From: Carnegiea gigantea
Taxonomy: Eukaryota > Streptophyta > Magnoliopsida > Caryophyllales > Cactaceae
Assembly: GCA_029747015.1 (NCBI GenBank)
Contig: JAKOGI010000008.1
Location: 286,001-350,000 of the forward strand
Direction: 5' to 3'
DNA: 64,000 nucleotides
Below, in pieces: positions 13,560 to 24,619 of this stretch. Every line of letters begins with the position of its first letter. The stretch's first letter is position 1. Below the pieces are notes generated by a model, which saw nothing but the letters and a program-made list of their open reading frames with translations, made no database searches and was not told the origin of the DNA. Both the position numbers and the translations under genes were made by a program.

Positions 13560-14660
13560 CAGCATTCAGAATGAAGACTTTCAAGTCGCAAAACAACTTT
13601 GACTCTTAAAGGCTCCTAAGTCACAAAATAATTTTGACTCTCAAGTTACCCTTAAGACTTCTAAGTCCAAACTTCTAGACTCTCAAGTCAGCATAGACTA
13701 TCAAGTCACTCGCAGGACACCCAAGCCATCAAAATGAAAAATGTTCAAGTCACCTAAAGACTATTAAATGAACAAAATTATAAATTTTGAAGTGAATTCA
13801 ATGACTCACAAGTGATAAAAGATAAAGACCGTCAACTCATCAAAGTCAAAAGCTATCAAAATCAAGACTCTTAAGTCTTCTAAGGTCAAGACTCACGAGT
13901 CGTTGAAGGCAAAGACTCTCAAGTCATCAACATTAAAGACTCTTAAGTCTTCAAAGTTCAAGACTCATAAGTCATCAAAGATAAAGACTCTCAAGTCATT
14001 AACATTAAAGACTCTTAAGTCTCCCAAATTCAAGACTCACAAATCATCGAAGATAAAGACTCTCAAGTCATCAAAATTAAAGACAATCAAGTCTCCCAAG
14101 TTCGAGATTCACAAGTCATTAAAGACAAAGACTCTCAAGTCATCAACATTAAATACCCTCAAGTCATCGAAGATGAAGACTCTCGAGTCATCGAAGATAA
14201 AGACTCTAAAGTCATCAAAATTAAAGACTCTTAAGCCTCCCAAGTTCAAGACTCACAAGTCATCAACATTAAAGACTCTCAAGTCATCAACATTAAAGAC
14301 TCTTAAGTCTCCCGGGTTCAAGACTCACAGGTCGTCGAAGATAAAGACTCTCAAGTCATCAAAAATTAAAGACAACAAAGTCTCACAAGTTAAAGACTTT
14401 CAAGTCTTCGAAATTAAAGATTCCAAGTCATCGAAGATAAAGACTCCTAAGTTTTCAAAGTCTAAGATGCCAAAGTCATCGAAATTCATCCAAAGCCAGA
14501 CTCCTAAGTCCTCAAAGATAAAGACTCTGAAATCGTCAAAGTTTAGAATTATCAAGTTATCAAAAGCATAAAACTCCTAAGTCTTTGAAGTTTAAGAAGA
14601 GCCGAAGCCTTCGAAGTTCAAGACCCTAAATCATTGAAGTTGCTGACTCTCACGTCATTG
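13560..14660 (+). repeat. 24-bp coding tandem repeat array (KTLKSSKx-type)
   Basis: Units such as AAGACTCTCAAGTCATCAAA recur every 24 bp, with variants carrying CAC or TCTCCC in place of CTC or TCATCA. Because 24 is a multiple of three, the open frame 13903-14571 (222 aa) is an octapeptide repeat, KTLKSSKL/KTHKSSKI, of about 27 units rich in Lys, Ser and Thr. Variants alternate in a rough three-unit (72-bp) pattern. The array lies directly after gag, where pol would be expected. Whether it is translated is unknown; the octapeptide could simply be a by-product of the repeat. Confidence 0.85.
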
Positions 14661-15430
14661 AGGAAACATTTGTGTTGTCTAAGCAGACTTTATATTGTCA
14701 CTAAAGTGATAGACTCTAAAGTCATTAAAGATTATAAGCCTTAATTATTGAAGCTTGTGACCCTCAAAGGCGCTAAGTCAGCCCTTGTATTGTTTAAGTT
14801 GTAGACTCTTCGCATGCCATTAAATTAGGGGGAAATAGCCATATGTCTCTTCCTCTAAGTTGGTGATGATAGTGCTAGAGCCTTCTTGTTGAAGTTGACC
14901 ACCTCCTCTTTCGAAATAGCATTAGCGACAAAGCAGGCCTCCTTCTTCAAGTTGGTGGCAACGGCGTCATAACCTCCTTCTTCATATTGGCAACACAGGC
15001 CTTCTCCTTCAAGTTGGTAGCAACGGCGTCATAACCTCCTCCTTCGTGTTGGCAATGTAGGGCTCCTCCTTCAAGTTGGCAGCGACGGCACCATAATCGC
15101 CTCATTCATGTTGTCGACATACGTCCCCCTCATTCAAGCTGGTGACGACAAGAACGTGACCTCCATCTTTATAATAGGGAAAATTACTCGATGCAGACTC
15201 ACACGGCAAGCCGGGAAAAGTCATTCAAGTTAGACCTATTCAAGGAAAGCCCCCAAAAAAAAAAAAACCACTCTTTCGTATTGCTCGTGGCAAGTGATAG
15301 AGAAAATGATCCATTTAGTCCAAAGTTTTAGGCATCCGACATTTAAAATAACGAACCTGCAAAAGCATTAGAAGAAAATTGTATGGTTGCTTAACATGTG
15401 CGGTATAGCCGTCTTCAAGTTGGTCACATA
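14661..15430 (+). repeat. Degenerate repeats between the two arrays
   Basis: Units like CTCCTTCTTCAAGTTGGTGGCAACGGC recur loosely between 14870 and 15160, at about 60-bp spacing. This is a third, shorter repeat block of the retrotransposon interior. No protein domain is seen. Confidence 0.55.
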
Positions 15431-16830
15431 AGCGATAGACATCTCCTTTAGAGGATTCAAGGTTAACCAGTTGATGTACCTAAAAAGGTTAGACATTCAA
15501 AAGTTAACCCATAATCAAGTCAAATTCACCTTCGGAGGGTTTTCGTCTTTGGAGGATTTTCGCATTTGGAGGATTTTCACTTTTAGAGGATTCAAGGTTA
15601 ACCCATTGATATACCCAAAAAGGTTAGACATTCAAAGGTTAACCCATAATCAAGTCAAATTTGCCTTCGGAAGATCTTCGTCTTTGGAGGATTTTCGCCT
15701 TTAGAGAATTCAAAGTTAACCAGTTGATATACCCAGGGTTAGACATTCAAATGTTAACCCATAATCAAGTCAAATTCGTCTTCGGAGGATTTTTGTCTTC
15801 GGAGGATTTTCGCCTTAAAAGGATTCAAGGTTAATCCGTTGAAGTACCCAAAAGGGTTAGACCTTCAAAGGTTAGCCATAATCAAGTCAAATTCACCTTT
15901 CGGAGGATTTTCGTCTTTGGAGGATTTTCGCCTTAGGAAGATTCAAGATGAACGCGTTGATGCACCCAAAAGGGTTAGACGTTCAAAGGTTAACCCATAA
16001 TCAAGTCAAATTCGCCTTCGGAGGATTTTCGTCTTTGAAGGATTTTCGCCTTAGGAGGATTCAAGATTAACCCGTTGATGCACACAAAGAGTTTAGATGT
16101 TCAAAGGTTAACCCATAATCAAGTCAAATTCGACTTCGGAGGATTTTCATCTTTAGAGGATTTTCGCTATAGAAGGATTCAAGATTAACCTGTTGATGCA
16201 CCCAAAAGGGTTAGACGTTCAAAGATTAACCCATAATCAAGTCAAATTCTCCTTTGGAGTCAAATTCGCCTTCGGAGGATTTTCATCTTTGAAGGATTTT
16301 CGCCTTAGGAGAATTCAAGATTAACCCGTTGATGCACCCAAAAGGGTTAGACGTTCAAATGTTAACCCATAATCAAGTCAAATTCGTCTTTGGAAGATTT
16401 TCGTCTTTGGAAGATTTTTCGCCTTAGGAAATTCAAAGTTAACCCGTTGATGTACCCAACAGGATTGAACATTTAAAGATTAACAATGTTAAATCAAATT
16501 CGCCTCTTAAGAATTTTCGCCTTTGGAAGTTCGCCTTATGAGGAAATTCAAGGTTAACCCGTTAATGCACCCAAAAGGGTTATACATTCAAAGGTTAACT
16601 GATAATTAAATCAAAATTCACGTTGTCGAGAACCTCGCCTTAGGAGGATTCAAGGTTTATCCGTTGATGCACCCAAAAGGGTTATACATTCAAAGGTTAA
16701 CTGATAGTAAATCAAAATTTGGCTTGTGGACAAATTTCGCCTTTGGAAAGTCCACTTTAGGAAGATTCAAAATTAATCCGTTGATGCACCCAAAAGGGTT
16801 AAACATTCAAAGGTTAATCAATGCGAAATT
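15430..16830 (+). repeat. 118-bp tandem repeat array in the retrotransposon interior
   Basis: The anchor ATAATCAAGTCAAATT recurs at 15511, 15646, 15761, 15878, 15997, 16115, 16233 and 16369. Decayed copies follow near 16485, 16603, 16702 and 16818. The commonest spacing is 115-119 bp; two units of 135-136 bp contain small extra duplications. Each unit includes a TTCGGAGGATTTTCGTCTTTGGAGG segment and GTTAACCCGTTGATGCACCC. Plant Ty3/gypsy elements, notably Tat/Ogre types, are known to carry tandem repeats near their 3' end that can seed satellites. This array is of that kind in position. Confidence 0.88.
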
Positions 16831-17399
16831 AAGATACATTCAAAGGGTAGTCAAAGACACACTTGTTCTATTCATTCATCAAGTAAGAAAGAAGAAGAAG
16901 AAGAAGGGCAATTAATTGCAAAAAGCATGGACTACGCAATCTACCACCCAAAAAGAAGCAACACAGTGGACGTGAAAAGCATTCATCAAACAAAAAGGAA
17001 AAAAAAAAACACAAGAAGAAGAAAGTAGGAACAAGCAGCGGCCAATTACTCGCGAACCTTTAAGTGTTGTTTTGTTAGACCATTGATAATGAAGTGTTGC
17101 TACTGCTCCGTGTTCGTCACTGCTGGTTATCGGTTCCCAGTGTCACTGCTGGCTGCTGCAGAGAGAGGGAAAGAGTGGAGAAAGAGAAAAAGGGGAGAAG
17201 TGTTGCAAAAAAATATGGAGGACGCATTCTTTAAATTAAGGAAAGAGACTACCTTTGTCAATAAATCTTTATATCTTGGGCAAGAGAGATAATATATTGA
17301 AAATTACATTTTACAAAATTACACCGAATATGATGCACGGCTCATTCCAAAAAAAAAAAAATCGAGACGTCAGTCACACTTAAACACTAATACGTGACC

Positions 17400-17418
17400 T
17401 AGTCTCGAGGGGGCAATT
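17400..17418 (+). promoter_or_regulatory. Candidate polypurine tract
   Basis: The purine run GAGGGGG, followed by CAATT, lies immediately before the 3' LTR, where the plus-strand primer is made in LTR retrotransposons. Confidence 0.6.
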
Positions 17419-18071
17419 TATAGGCACAGAAAATTTAGTAATAAATATCATGTTATAAAAATAAATATTAAATAATTATTGAGGTCAACCCATTTAATTA
17501 ATTAATAATTTGGGTCAAATCGGCTACCAAATCATGACCTATATGACTGTCAAATTAAAAGTCAAATTAACTAACAAGTCAAAGGCTCAATCAACGGCCC
17601 AAAAAGGTGAATAAGTCGCAAACCCCAATAAGGGGAGGTTGATTCTTTGCCTATAAATAGAGCGCTACTCCATACTACTAAGGTGTGAAAGATTCATTTA
17701 CTCTGAAAGCATTCTGAATATTCAAAGAGCTCATTCTTTGAAGGAATACAACAATCACAATCAAAGCACGTGCCGTATACCATCGAAGATCAAAGAAAAC
17801 TCGTCTTGATTGAGATCAATCTCTTAGGCCCTCTCTCAAGATTAAATTCATTGAAATTCATTCAAAAGGAGTCAAATCAATCAATTTGATCGGGATTCAA
17901 GTCAATCAACCATCTTTCAAGTACAAATTAGAGATCGAATCAGATAACTTTTATTTGTTTACTTGTAATAAATATACAGAGATTGTACTCATATATCCTG
18001 ACATTAATACAAATTAAATTTATCCATATTTTTTATCTTAATTTATTTTAGACGCGAAATTTGTGTCTACA
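17419..18071 (+). repeat. 3' LTR
   Basis: It matches the 5' LTR over its full 653 bp, with roughly 10 percent difference by eye. It starts TATAGGCACAG, a mutated TGTAGACACAG, and ends AAATTTGTGTCTACA. The TATAAATA box is at 17652-17659. Confidence 0.92.
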
Positions 18072-18897
18072 CTTTCGACTATGGCTGCAAACACAGATAA
18101 AGCTAGAGATGTGTGTCTGAGTGGGGATGAGAGGCGAGCGCGAGTCTTGAAGTAGAGACGGGAGAGCAGGGAGGTTTAAAGTGGAGAGGCGGGTTTGGAG
18201 CTCTGGAAGAGTGGAGCTATGGACGACCGGCGGTGCAAACTAGAGAGTGGAGAGGGGGTGATAAAGAGAGAAAAGGAGGAGGCGAATGGTCGAATGGGGG
18301 CTGAAAATTGAAAGGAGAAACCGAGAAACATCTGAAGCTCCAAACTAGCCTAGGGTTTTAATTTCCTCTGCTGAAAATTGAAGAAAAATTAAATTCATTT
18401 TCGGTTTTTCAGTTAACTGCAGGTAACTGATTTTTTTGGACCGCTGAACCGAAACCGACCCATTAACCGTTTTTTTTCCGATTTGGTTAACCGAACCATT
18501 AATTTTATAAATTTTGCCTGGGTTAACCCATTTATTAATTAGTTTTTCGGTTTTCGGTTTCAGATTTTTCTGCACACCCCTACTTAGTAACACTTATCAT
18601 ACTAACTAGTAATAAATTACTCATATAAGTTGAAAAGAATATGCCATTCAAGTTAAATTATCAATATCTAGAATAATATAAGCATAATAAAATTTACTTT
18701 CAAAATAAATATGTAAATTCAATCAAGCCCGTTAAACTTAATTAATTCTTTACTTTCAGGTTTGGCTCACCAAACATGTGAGCCAATACAAGTCGGATCA
18801 AATTTTAGTCAAATCGAACTCGAGTCAAGCTTTGATCAAACTAAACACGAAGGCTTATTAAGCCCAACTGGCTTTCGCCCCCAAATCACTATCATTA

Positions 18898-19235
18898 ACA
18901 CATTGTTTGGATTGAGATAGAGAAGATGAAGGGATGGAAAGAGAGGGGAAGGTAATGGAGGGGAAGGAATGATGATTTATGCTCATCTTGTTGGGGTATA
19001 TTGCAAGAGAGGATAGAGGGGAAGGAGAGAACTATTAAAAATCTTTTCTTCCCTTCATTTCCCTCTTATTTTAGAGATGAGCAAAAATAAGAAGAATGAG
19101 AAGAATAAGAATTAAACACTCCCTCGATTCTCCTGTTTTTTTCCTCATTTAATATTTTTAAATAAGAAAAATAAATATTCATTAACTTTCATTTTCGTTC
19201 TCTCTTTTTATCTCCCTTCGATTCAAACGGACTGT
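18898..19235. repeat. Probable MITE with GTTTGRAT-type ends
   Basis: The left end reads GTTTGGATTGAGATAGAG. The reverse complement of the right end reads GTTTGAATCGAAGGGAGA, an imperfect terminal inverted repeat. The interior is purine-rich on the left and pyrimidine-rich on the right, so the strand could fold back. It lies upstream of the SPL gene. No target duplication was confirmed. Confidence 0.45.
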
Positions 19236-21371
19236 AACTTTTTTGGACTTCCCATGTCATCTTCTATCTAGGCCCCACCCCTGCAAAAACCAGAAGTCCA
19301 GAACTCTCAAAAGTTTTTCTAAAAAACAAAGAAAGAAAAAAGCACCCCACACACACCCATTGTATGCCCCCCCCCCTTCTTTCTCTGTCTCCCCTTCTGA
19401 CACACACACACAGACAACAGTGTATGAAATGAAAATTGGTTTGGGGGGGGGGGTGTTAAAATATATGTGGTTAGAGAGTTGGTTTCCATATCTGCTTTCC
19501 TTCTGGCATTCGGAGGGCAGAGGGCTTTCCTATTTCTAGAGGGAGAAAGGTAAGATTTAAAGCTTCCTGCATTTTTCTAAATATGGCTTTCTTTCTCTTA
19601 CTTGATGCTCATTATTATCATGATTATCAGTGCTGCTGTTTTTACCCTCTTTTTTTTTTGGTGTGTGTGGTTCGCTTTGTTATCTCAGAATTCCGTTAGT
19701 TTTACTCAGTGGGGTTTTCAGAGCAGAGCTTGCAATAATATATTTCTTCTTTGGGCTAAGCATAGTTTTCTGATTTGGTTATTACTACTGGGATCTTTCC
19801 TCTTCTATTTCTGGGCAGCATTATTAACAGCTATACTTCCAAAATGTGGAGTTTTCTGCTTTGTTCAGACCCTTCTTTTTTCTGGGCCTTCTTCCTTTTT
19901 TTTTTTTTTTTTTAAGAACCAATTCTTATCCAGTCTCCTTATGTAAGGGGGAAAAAAAATGCTGTTTATGAGTAATTAAACTTCTGGTTCGATTTTCTTC
20001 ATTTGGGTTTATTGATTTGGAAAGTTTCAAGTGACGGCGGGTTCAATTGCTTTTTCTTTGGTTCGTTTGGACTCAAAACCCCGAATGAAGCCCTAGAAGG
20101 ATGGCAAAAAGCAATAGTCGATTTGGGGTTTTGCTTATTTTCAATTTTTATTAACTATATCCAACGATTAACGTGAAAGCCAAGTGGGCTTTGATTCTCT
20201 CTCTCTGAAACCCTAAACTTGTCATTTGACTAGTAATTTTTTAAGATTGTAGTATACAAATCATCAACCGCATTGTAATGTAGTATTTAAATCTCAATTG
20301 GTGATTCTTTAAATTTGTCATTTGGGTTTCTCAAGGTAGGGTTTGTTTTCTGGGTTGGTTCGGTTGTTAAGATTTTTGAATCGATTAGGGTTTTTGGTAA
20401 GATGGGTTTGTTTTACGTGATGGGCATCTCTTTGTTGTGGCAGTAAAAAAGTTTTTCTTTATATTTTTCCTTTTTTTTTTTGGCTTGGGTATTCAATATA
20501 GCTCGTCTGATTGTAAAAGTCTAAAAGGTAAAAGCTATCAATTCATTCATTTCTGGTGACTGGTTGCCACAAATAATTGGGGAGAGAGAGATAGAGAGAG
20601 GGACAGGTGGGGTGTTGTGAAGATAAGAAGCAATCAAAGCAATTTGTGGCATCAAATGGCTGGTTATCTTCCAAATGGGTTTGATGGGTAATGGCCAAAT
20701 TGCTACCTTTTTCCAAAAGTGGGTTGAAGAGAGTACAAAAGTGTAAAGGATTAGAAAAGTTCATATATATAACTTTACCAAGTGTGGTAGTTATGGCCGA
20801 CATTTGAGAAGCAGCAAGCTTAGGTATAGTGCAAGCAGTATCAAATTCATCCTTTGTACTTAGCTTGAGAAGTTTGGAGAAGAGGGTTGGAGAGAATAAT
20901 GATGGGTGTATGCTTAAACCGGTTTGATAGCTTCAGCTCCCGTGATTCTTCCAGCTTTAATTTAAGTAAAAAGAATTTGGTTTTTGTTTTTACACCACAA
21001 GGGTCCTTCAATTAAGTTTGTTTCTTGATTGGGAAATGTTTTTAGCTGCGGAAAATGCTAATTGAAGAATGATTATGGATATCTATTGCAGAACTGCAGA
21101 TTATCCTCTGGATCTTTCACTTCTTATTTGAAGGTATGACCTTTTCTTGTAAATTGAGCTTAATTCAATCTATGACATAATAATTATCAATAACCTCATG
21201 CCTCGGAGCTCTAAATATGTAATTTTTTCTGTCGTCTTCCCAATTTTTGAAGAGTTTGTCGGTTTCCCCTTGAAGATGCAGTTAGTGTATTCAATGGTAT
21301 CAAGGTTCAGCTACTGAGAGATCTGGTCTGTTTGGAGGTGGGGAGTTGAAGCAGCTTTTCAAGAGAGTTTC
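19236..21371 (+). promoter_or_regulatory. Probable promoter and 5' UTR region of the SPL gene
   Basis: There is no independent gene here. The stretch 19300-19550 is pyrimidine-rich with CT and CA tracts, like a plant 5' UTR, and ends in AGAAAG followed by GTAAGATT, a good donor site at about 19550. A second exon-like piece ends in TTTGAAG before GTATGACC near 21133. SPL genes often have UTR introns, so one or more spliced 5' UTR exons are likely. I could not fix them without transcripts. The long frame at 19602-19946 is T-rich translation and is not a gene. Confidence 0.45.
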
Positions 21372-24300
21372 ATGAGTGGGATTCCAATGATGGAATTGAA
21401 TGCAAAAAGTCCCTTCCTTTGGGACTGGGAGAACTTGGCCATGTTTAACTCAAAAACAGTTGAAACGCCAAAAAAATTGCAGTTTATTGACTCTGAAATT
21501 GATGGAATAGAAGGATTTGAAGTTGGATCTTTGTATTCTTCTGGAGGTACTGGTTCAGATTTGGGATATGCATCCTCATCAAAAAGTTCCAAGTCAGCTT
21601 CTGTTGATTCATCCATAGACAGGGAGGTCAAAGGAGCCCAGTTCACATTGGAGACAAAAGATGGCTTTCAAGAGGATCCCAGAAACAAGACAGAATTGAT
21701 TAATTGTGGGTCAGAAAGAACATCCTGCATAATGGGGAGTGCAGCTGCTTCTGGTGAATCTTTGATTGCTCTAGAGCTAGGGGAAAGGACATACTTTGAA
21801 GATGTCTCTGCAGCCAGCAATGCTAAGAATTCTTCTCTGATTTCTCTTCCTCCGAATTCCGGTGCTAAGAAGTCCAAATCATCTTCTCTCAATACAGAAA
21901 TCCCACGATGCCAGGTGGAAGGATGCAATCTCGATCTTTCTGCAGCTAAAGATTACCATAGGAAGCATAGAGTCTGTGAAAATCATTCCAAAAGCCCAAG
22001 GGTTGTAATAAGTGGACTCGAGCGAAGGTTTTGTCAACAGTGCAGCCGGTAAGCCTCTGAGCAACTGAGAATCCATTATTTTTTTGGGGCTAGGGGGAGG
22101 TGTTAAGTGGGTATTTGTTGCATTTGTGTGTGAATGACTCTTCTGCCAGAGTTAACCTCTCTGCTTGTGAGTAGAGTTTGCATCTGTTTGGACTTGCTTG
22201 GAACTTGCTTTGGCAAGGATTCTATTCCTTATTGGGATTTCTATAGTTGCTGTGTGTGAATTGCCTTTGCTTTTGAAGGTTACAGCTTTGCATATGCCTG
22301 AGAATTGTGAATTCTATGTTAATTCAATCCCATCATTGAAATTACTTCCCTATATTGAAGGTTCCACAGCCTGTCAGAGTTTGACCAAAAGAAGAGGAGC
22401 TGCCGTAGGCGTCTTTCTGATCACAATGCACGGCGCCGGAAGCCAAAGCCTGAGGTCATCCAGTTCAACTCAATGAGATTGCCATCATCCTTCTACGGTG
22501 GGTGTTTCTAATCCTTTTGTTTCTTGATTTTTTTCCCCCCAAGTTCATTAAGTGCATGGAGCTACCGAATTGTGATTATGTGAATAGCTCTTCATATGAA
22601 ACATGCCTCTACAGTTGGATGACTGAGATTTCTGGTCTACTGTTTTGTCCTGTACAATCTTTCAAATATCAAAGCATATGATCTCCATAAAGTCCTGGCA
22701 GAACACAGCGATCCCTAGATGAACATCAGTGCTGTCACTAATCTACTCAATTCATTAATTGATGACCAATGGGCGTAATAGTATGTTAGGTGGGTCTCTG
22801 TCATTTTTCCCTTCTGCTTTTGAATGGGTGTACTCTAATGCCTATGTTCTATAGCTTGGGGATTCCTATAGGAAAATCCTCTTTGCACCGACAATTTGAC
22901 ATCAAAGGTGGTCCAGCTATACTTTAATGTCTGTTTTAGTTTTAGGCTTTTAACATTAGACACCCCCCCCCCCCCAAAAAAAAAAAACACAAACACACCC
23001 ACACACAAAACCCCCCCCCCCCAAAACAAAAAAACAAAAGAAAAAAGAAAATAGGGGTCTATAATAGTACCTTTGCCTGGTAATGAATTGGTCCAATTTA
23101 GGTGGTTTATGTAGAATCAACGAATCACTGCTAGCTGGTTGGATAATTTCTATGCTGATCATGATGCTTGTATGGATTGTGTCTGTGTTTGTTTTGCTGT
23201 CGATCAGCTGAGTTTGTAAGAGCCTTCCTCTGATCTGTCACTTGTGTTTGACTCTGCAGAAGGTGGGAATCAGCTGAGTTTTGCTTTCAATCAGGTACCA
23301 GTGGTTCACACCAGGCACGATACCTGGGACAGCAGAAGGAATTCCAAGGTTATGAATATGAAACCGGGTCTTTTTACAACCATGAAATCAGCGGGTGCTG
23401 ATGCGCTGCAGTCGACACAAAATGAGCTTCAAGGCCCTGGGACGAAGTTCTCTCCTGGTTCCATGCAGTCCTTGTCATTCCAGGGCGCACCCTATCCGGT
23501 CTTCCAGCAGGGTATGTACTTGGTTTTGCCTGAACCATTGTTTAGAGACTGTTTTTTAATGCCTTTATCATCTCTGATCTGTTTGCTGACTCAACCTTGA
23601 ACCAGGAGTGAATTGTATATTTATCTTGTGATTCTTCGTTGCAATAGACGATTAAAGCTAACAATTGATTCAGCATGTTCTGCCTTCCCGTCTTGCATTG
23701 TACTTCACAGCCAATCTAACTTAATCAAGTAACTAGGATACATGCTAGTTGCTTTTGGCCATCCATAATTCCCAGACCAGTGTTCCCTGTCTGTCTCTTA
23801 ACTGAAATCTACTATCGAATGTTGTTCTGACACAAAAATTCCATTGCCGATGCGCTTTTTGCAGTACTATGTCTCTTCTTTGACTTCCTCTCACTAAGGT
23901 TTTGGTGTTTGATATGGGCCCATGCGGCCATACATGGTACAAAGTTCTTTACCCCCCCCCCCCCCAAAAAAAACCACCTCCAGCCCTAGAAAAGGGAAAA
24001 ATAAAATAAAATGAGGCATGAGGTAAGGGTGGTGGGCAACTGAAGGCTGTATAGACATGGGGATACAATTGGTAGATCAAAATAGTTCATGTTTTGAGAC
24101 TAAACCTGGAGAAAATGTACGCTTGTTTGTTGAACAATGTTCATTGATTCTGCGGTACATGAGCAGAAGAGTAGAGGCCATGAATCCTCAATTACGGGAG
24201 TAACTAATGCTTTTCATTTTTCTTTGGCAAGCTTTATCAGCAAGCCTGGAAACCTTGTTTGATTCACATGTTTGATTCCGTTAATCAATACTGGCTGATG

Positions 24301-24619
24301 TACTGCAGGTTTACCGGTCTCTATGGAAGCGTCCAACATTGATGGAGGTCAAGATCTCCGTGCTCTCTCTCTTCTGTCAACAAGGTCATGGGGTTCATGC
24401 GACCCAGAACCCTCCCTGCTCGACCACTCCATTTCCATGCATGCAAATCACGCTTCCTTGGCTCAGCCTTTGCCTGCCCAGCCTCTAGGTGGCCCTCCTC
24501 TGTCCACGGACTACTGGCAACCTGAGCAATCCATCTCATCTTCTGGACCCGGGTCAAATACCTCATCAACTTTCCAGTTGTTCAAAGCGCCGAATGAATC
24601 CGCGTTCTATCTCTACTAG
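21372..24619 (+). CDS. SPL: SBP-box transcription factor, SPL2/10/11 clade, 4 coding exons
   Basis: This is a squamosa-promoter-binding-like factor; family members bind GTAC core sites and drive juvenile-to-adult phase change and shoot or leaf traits. Coding exons are 21372-22048, 22361-22497, 23260-23511 and 24309-24619, joining in phase to 458 aa. The SBP domain starts at residue 179 ([11 protein letters not shown]) and runs to about 254. It has the usual zinc ligands in CQVEGC, HRKHRVC and FCQQC, and a bipartite nuclear signal KKRSCRRRL...ARRRK. It is split by an intron inside the CSR/FH junction, as in other SPLs. The N-terminal [12 protein letters not shown] and [10 protein letters not shown], plus ALSLLS and LAQPLPAQP near the C terminus, place it in the SPL2/10/11 clade. 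The start could instead be Met6 or Met7 ([10 protein letters not shown]), nearer the family N terminus. A miR156 site lies in exon 4. Confidence 0.93.
24360..24379 (+). promoter_or_regulatory. miR156/157 target site in the SPL transcript
   Basis: The 20-mer GTGCTCTCTCTCTTCTGTCA is the standard SPL target of miR156. It differs by a single base from the exact complement of the miRNA. It encodes ALSLLS in the last exon, as in miR156-regulated SPL genes. Post-transcriptional repression in juvenile tissue is the expected effect. Confidence 0.95.

Larger units (their letters stand above)
11114..18071 (+). mobile_element. Complete non-autonomous Ty3/gypsy-like LTR retrotransposon
   Basis: Two direct LTRs (11114-11766 and 17419-18071, each 653 bp) bound a 5.65-kb interior. 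The termini form the inverted pair TGTAGACACA...TGTGTCTACA, clearest when the 5' LTR start and the 3' LTR end are compared. A perfect 5-bp target duplication, CTTTC, lies at 11109-11113 and 18072-18076. The interior has a primer-binding-site-like stretch just after the 5' LTR, a decayed gag, two tandem-repeat arrays, and a purine tract before the 3' LTR. I found no protease, reverse transcriptase, RNase H or integrase. By eye the LTRs differ at about one base in ten, so the insertion is old. Assignment to Ty3/gypsy rests on the gag sequence and LTR style. Confidence 0.9.
10384..18582. mobile_element. hAT-like non-autonomous element, interrupted by an LTR retrotransposon
   Basis: The left end reads TAGGGCTGTGTAAAACCC. 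The reverse complement of the right end reads TAGGGGTGTGCAGAAAAATC. Both ends have clustered CGGTTAACCG-type subterminal repeats (10400-10600 and 18400-18560), a hallmark of hAT MITEs. The flanks CTTATTAG (10376-10383) and CTTAGTAA (18583-18590) are a plausible diverged 8-bp target duplication. The element holds no transposase. Without the retrotransposon at 11114-18071 it would be about 1.2 kb. Confidence 0.72.
10197..18645. mobile_element. MITE split by a nested hAT-like element and LTR retrotransposon
   Basis: The left terminus at 10197 begins GGCCTATTCACTTTAACTTAT. The reverse complement of the right terminus at 18645 begins GGCATATTCTTTTCAACTTAT, so these are matching terminal inverted repeats. 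The short inner parts (10220-10383 and 18583-18630) carry the family's CAACACTTATC-type units. Joined, the MITE would be only about 250 bp. The 8.2 kb between its halves is the hAT-like element at 10384-18582. I did not find a convincing target duplication. Confidence 0.6.
9910..18880. repeat. Possible outermost degenerate repeat, split by the nested insertions
   Basis: The blocks 9912-10196 and 18646-18880 flank the inner nest. Both are rich in the same kind of motif: CAAGTTTGATTAGGCTTAG and CGAGCTGAATTCGAGC on the left, and AATCGAACTCGAGTCAAGC and AGCTTTGATCAAAC on the right. This looks like one hAT-like MITE with CGAGC-type subterminal repeats. The left end starts TAGGGATGTA; I could not find a matching right end. 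It may be two unrelated pieces. Confidence 0.3.

Noticed and set aside
19602..19946. 114-codon hydrophobic open frame upstream of SPL
   Set aside because: The residues are those of T-rich UTR or intron DNA. It lies in the SPL 5' region and has no family resemblance.
21359..22076. Antisense open frames over SPL exon 1
   Set aside because: They are shadows of the real SBP coding exon on the + strand.
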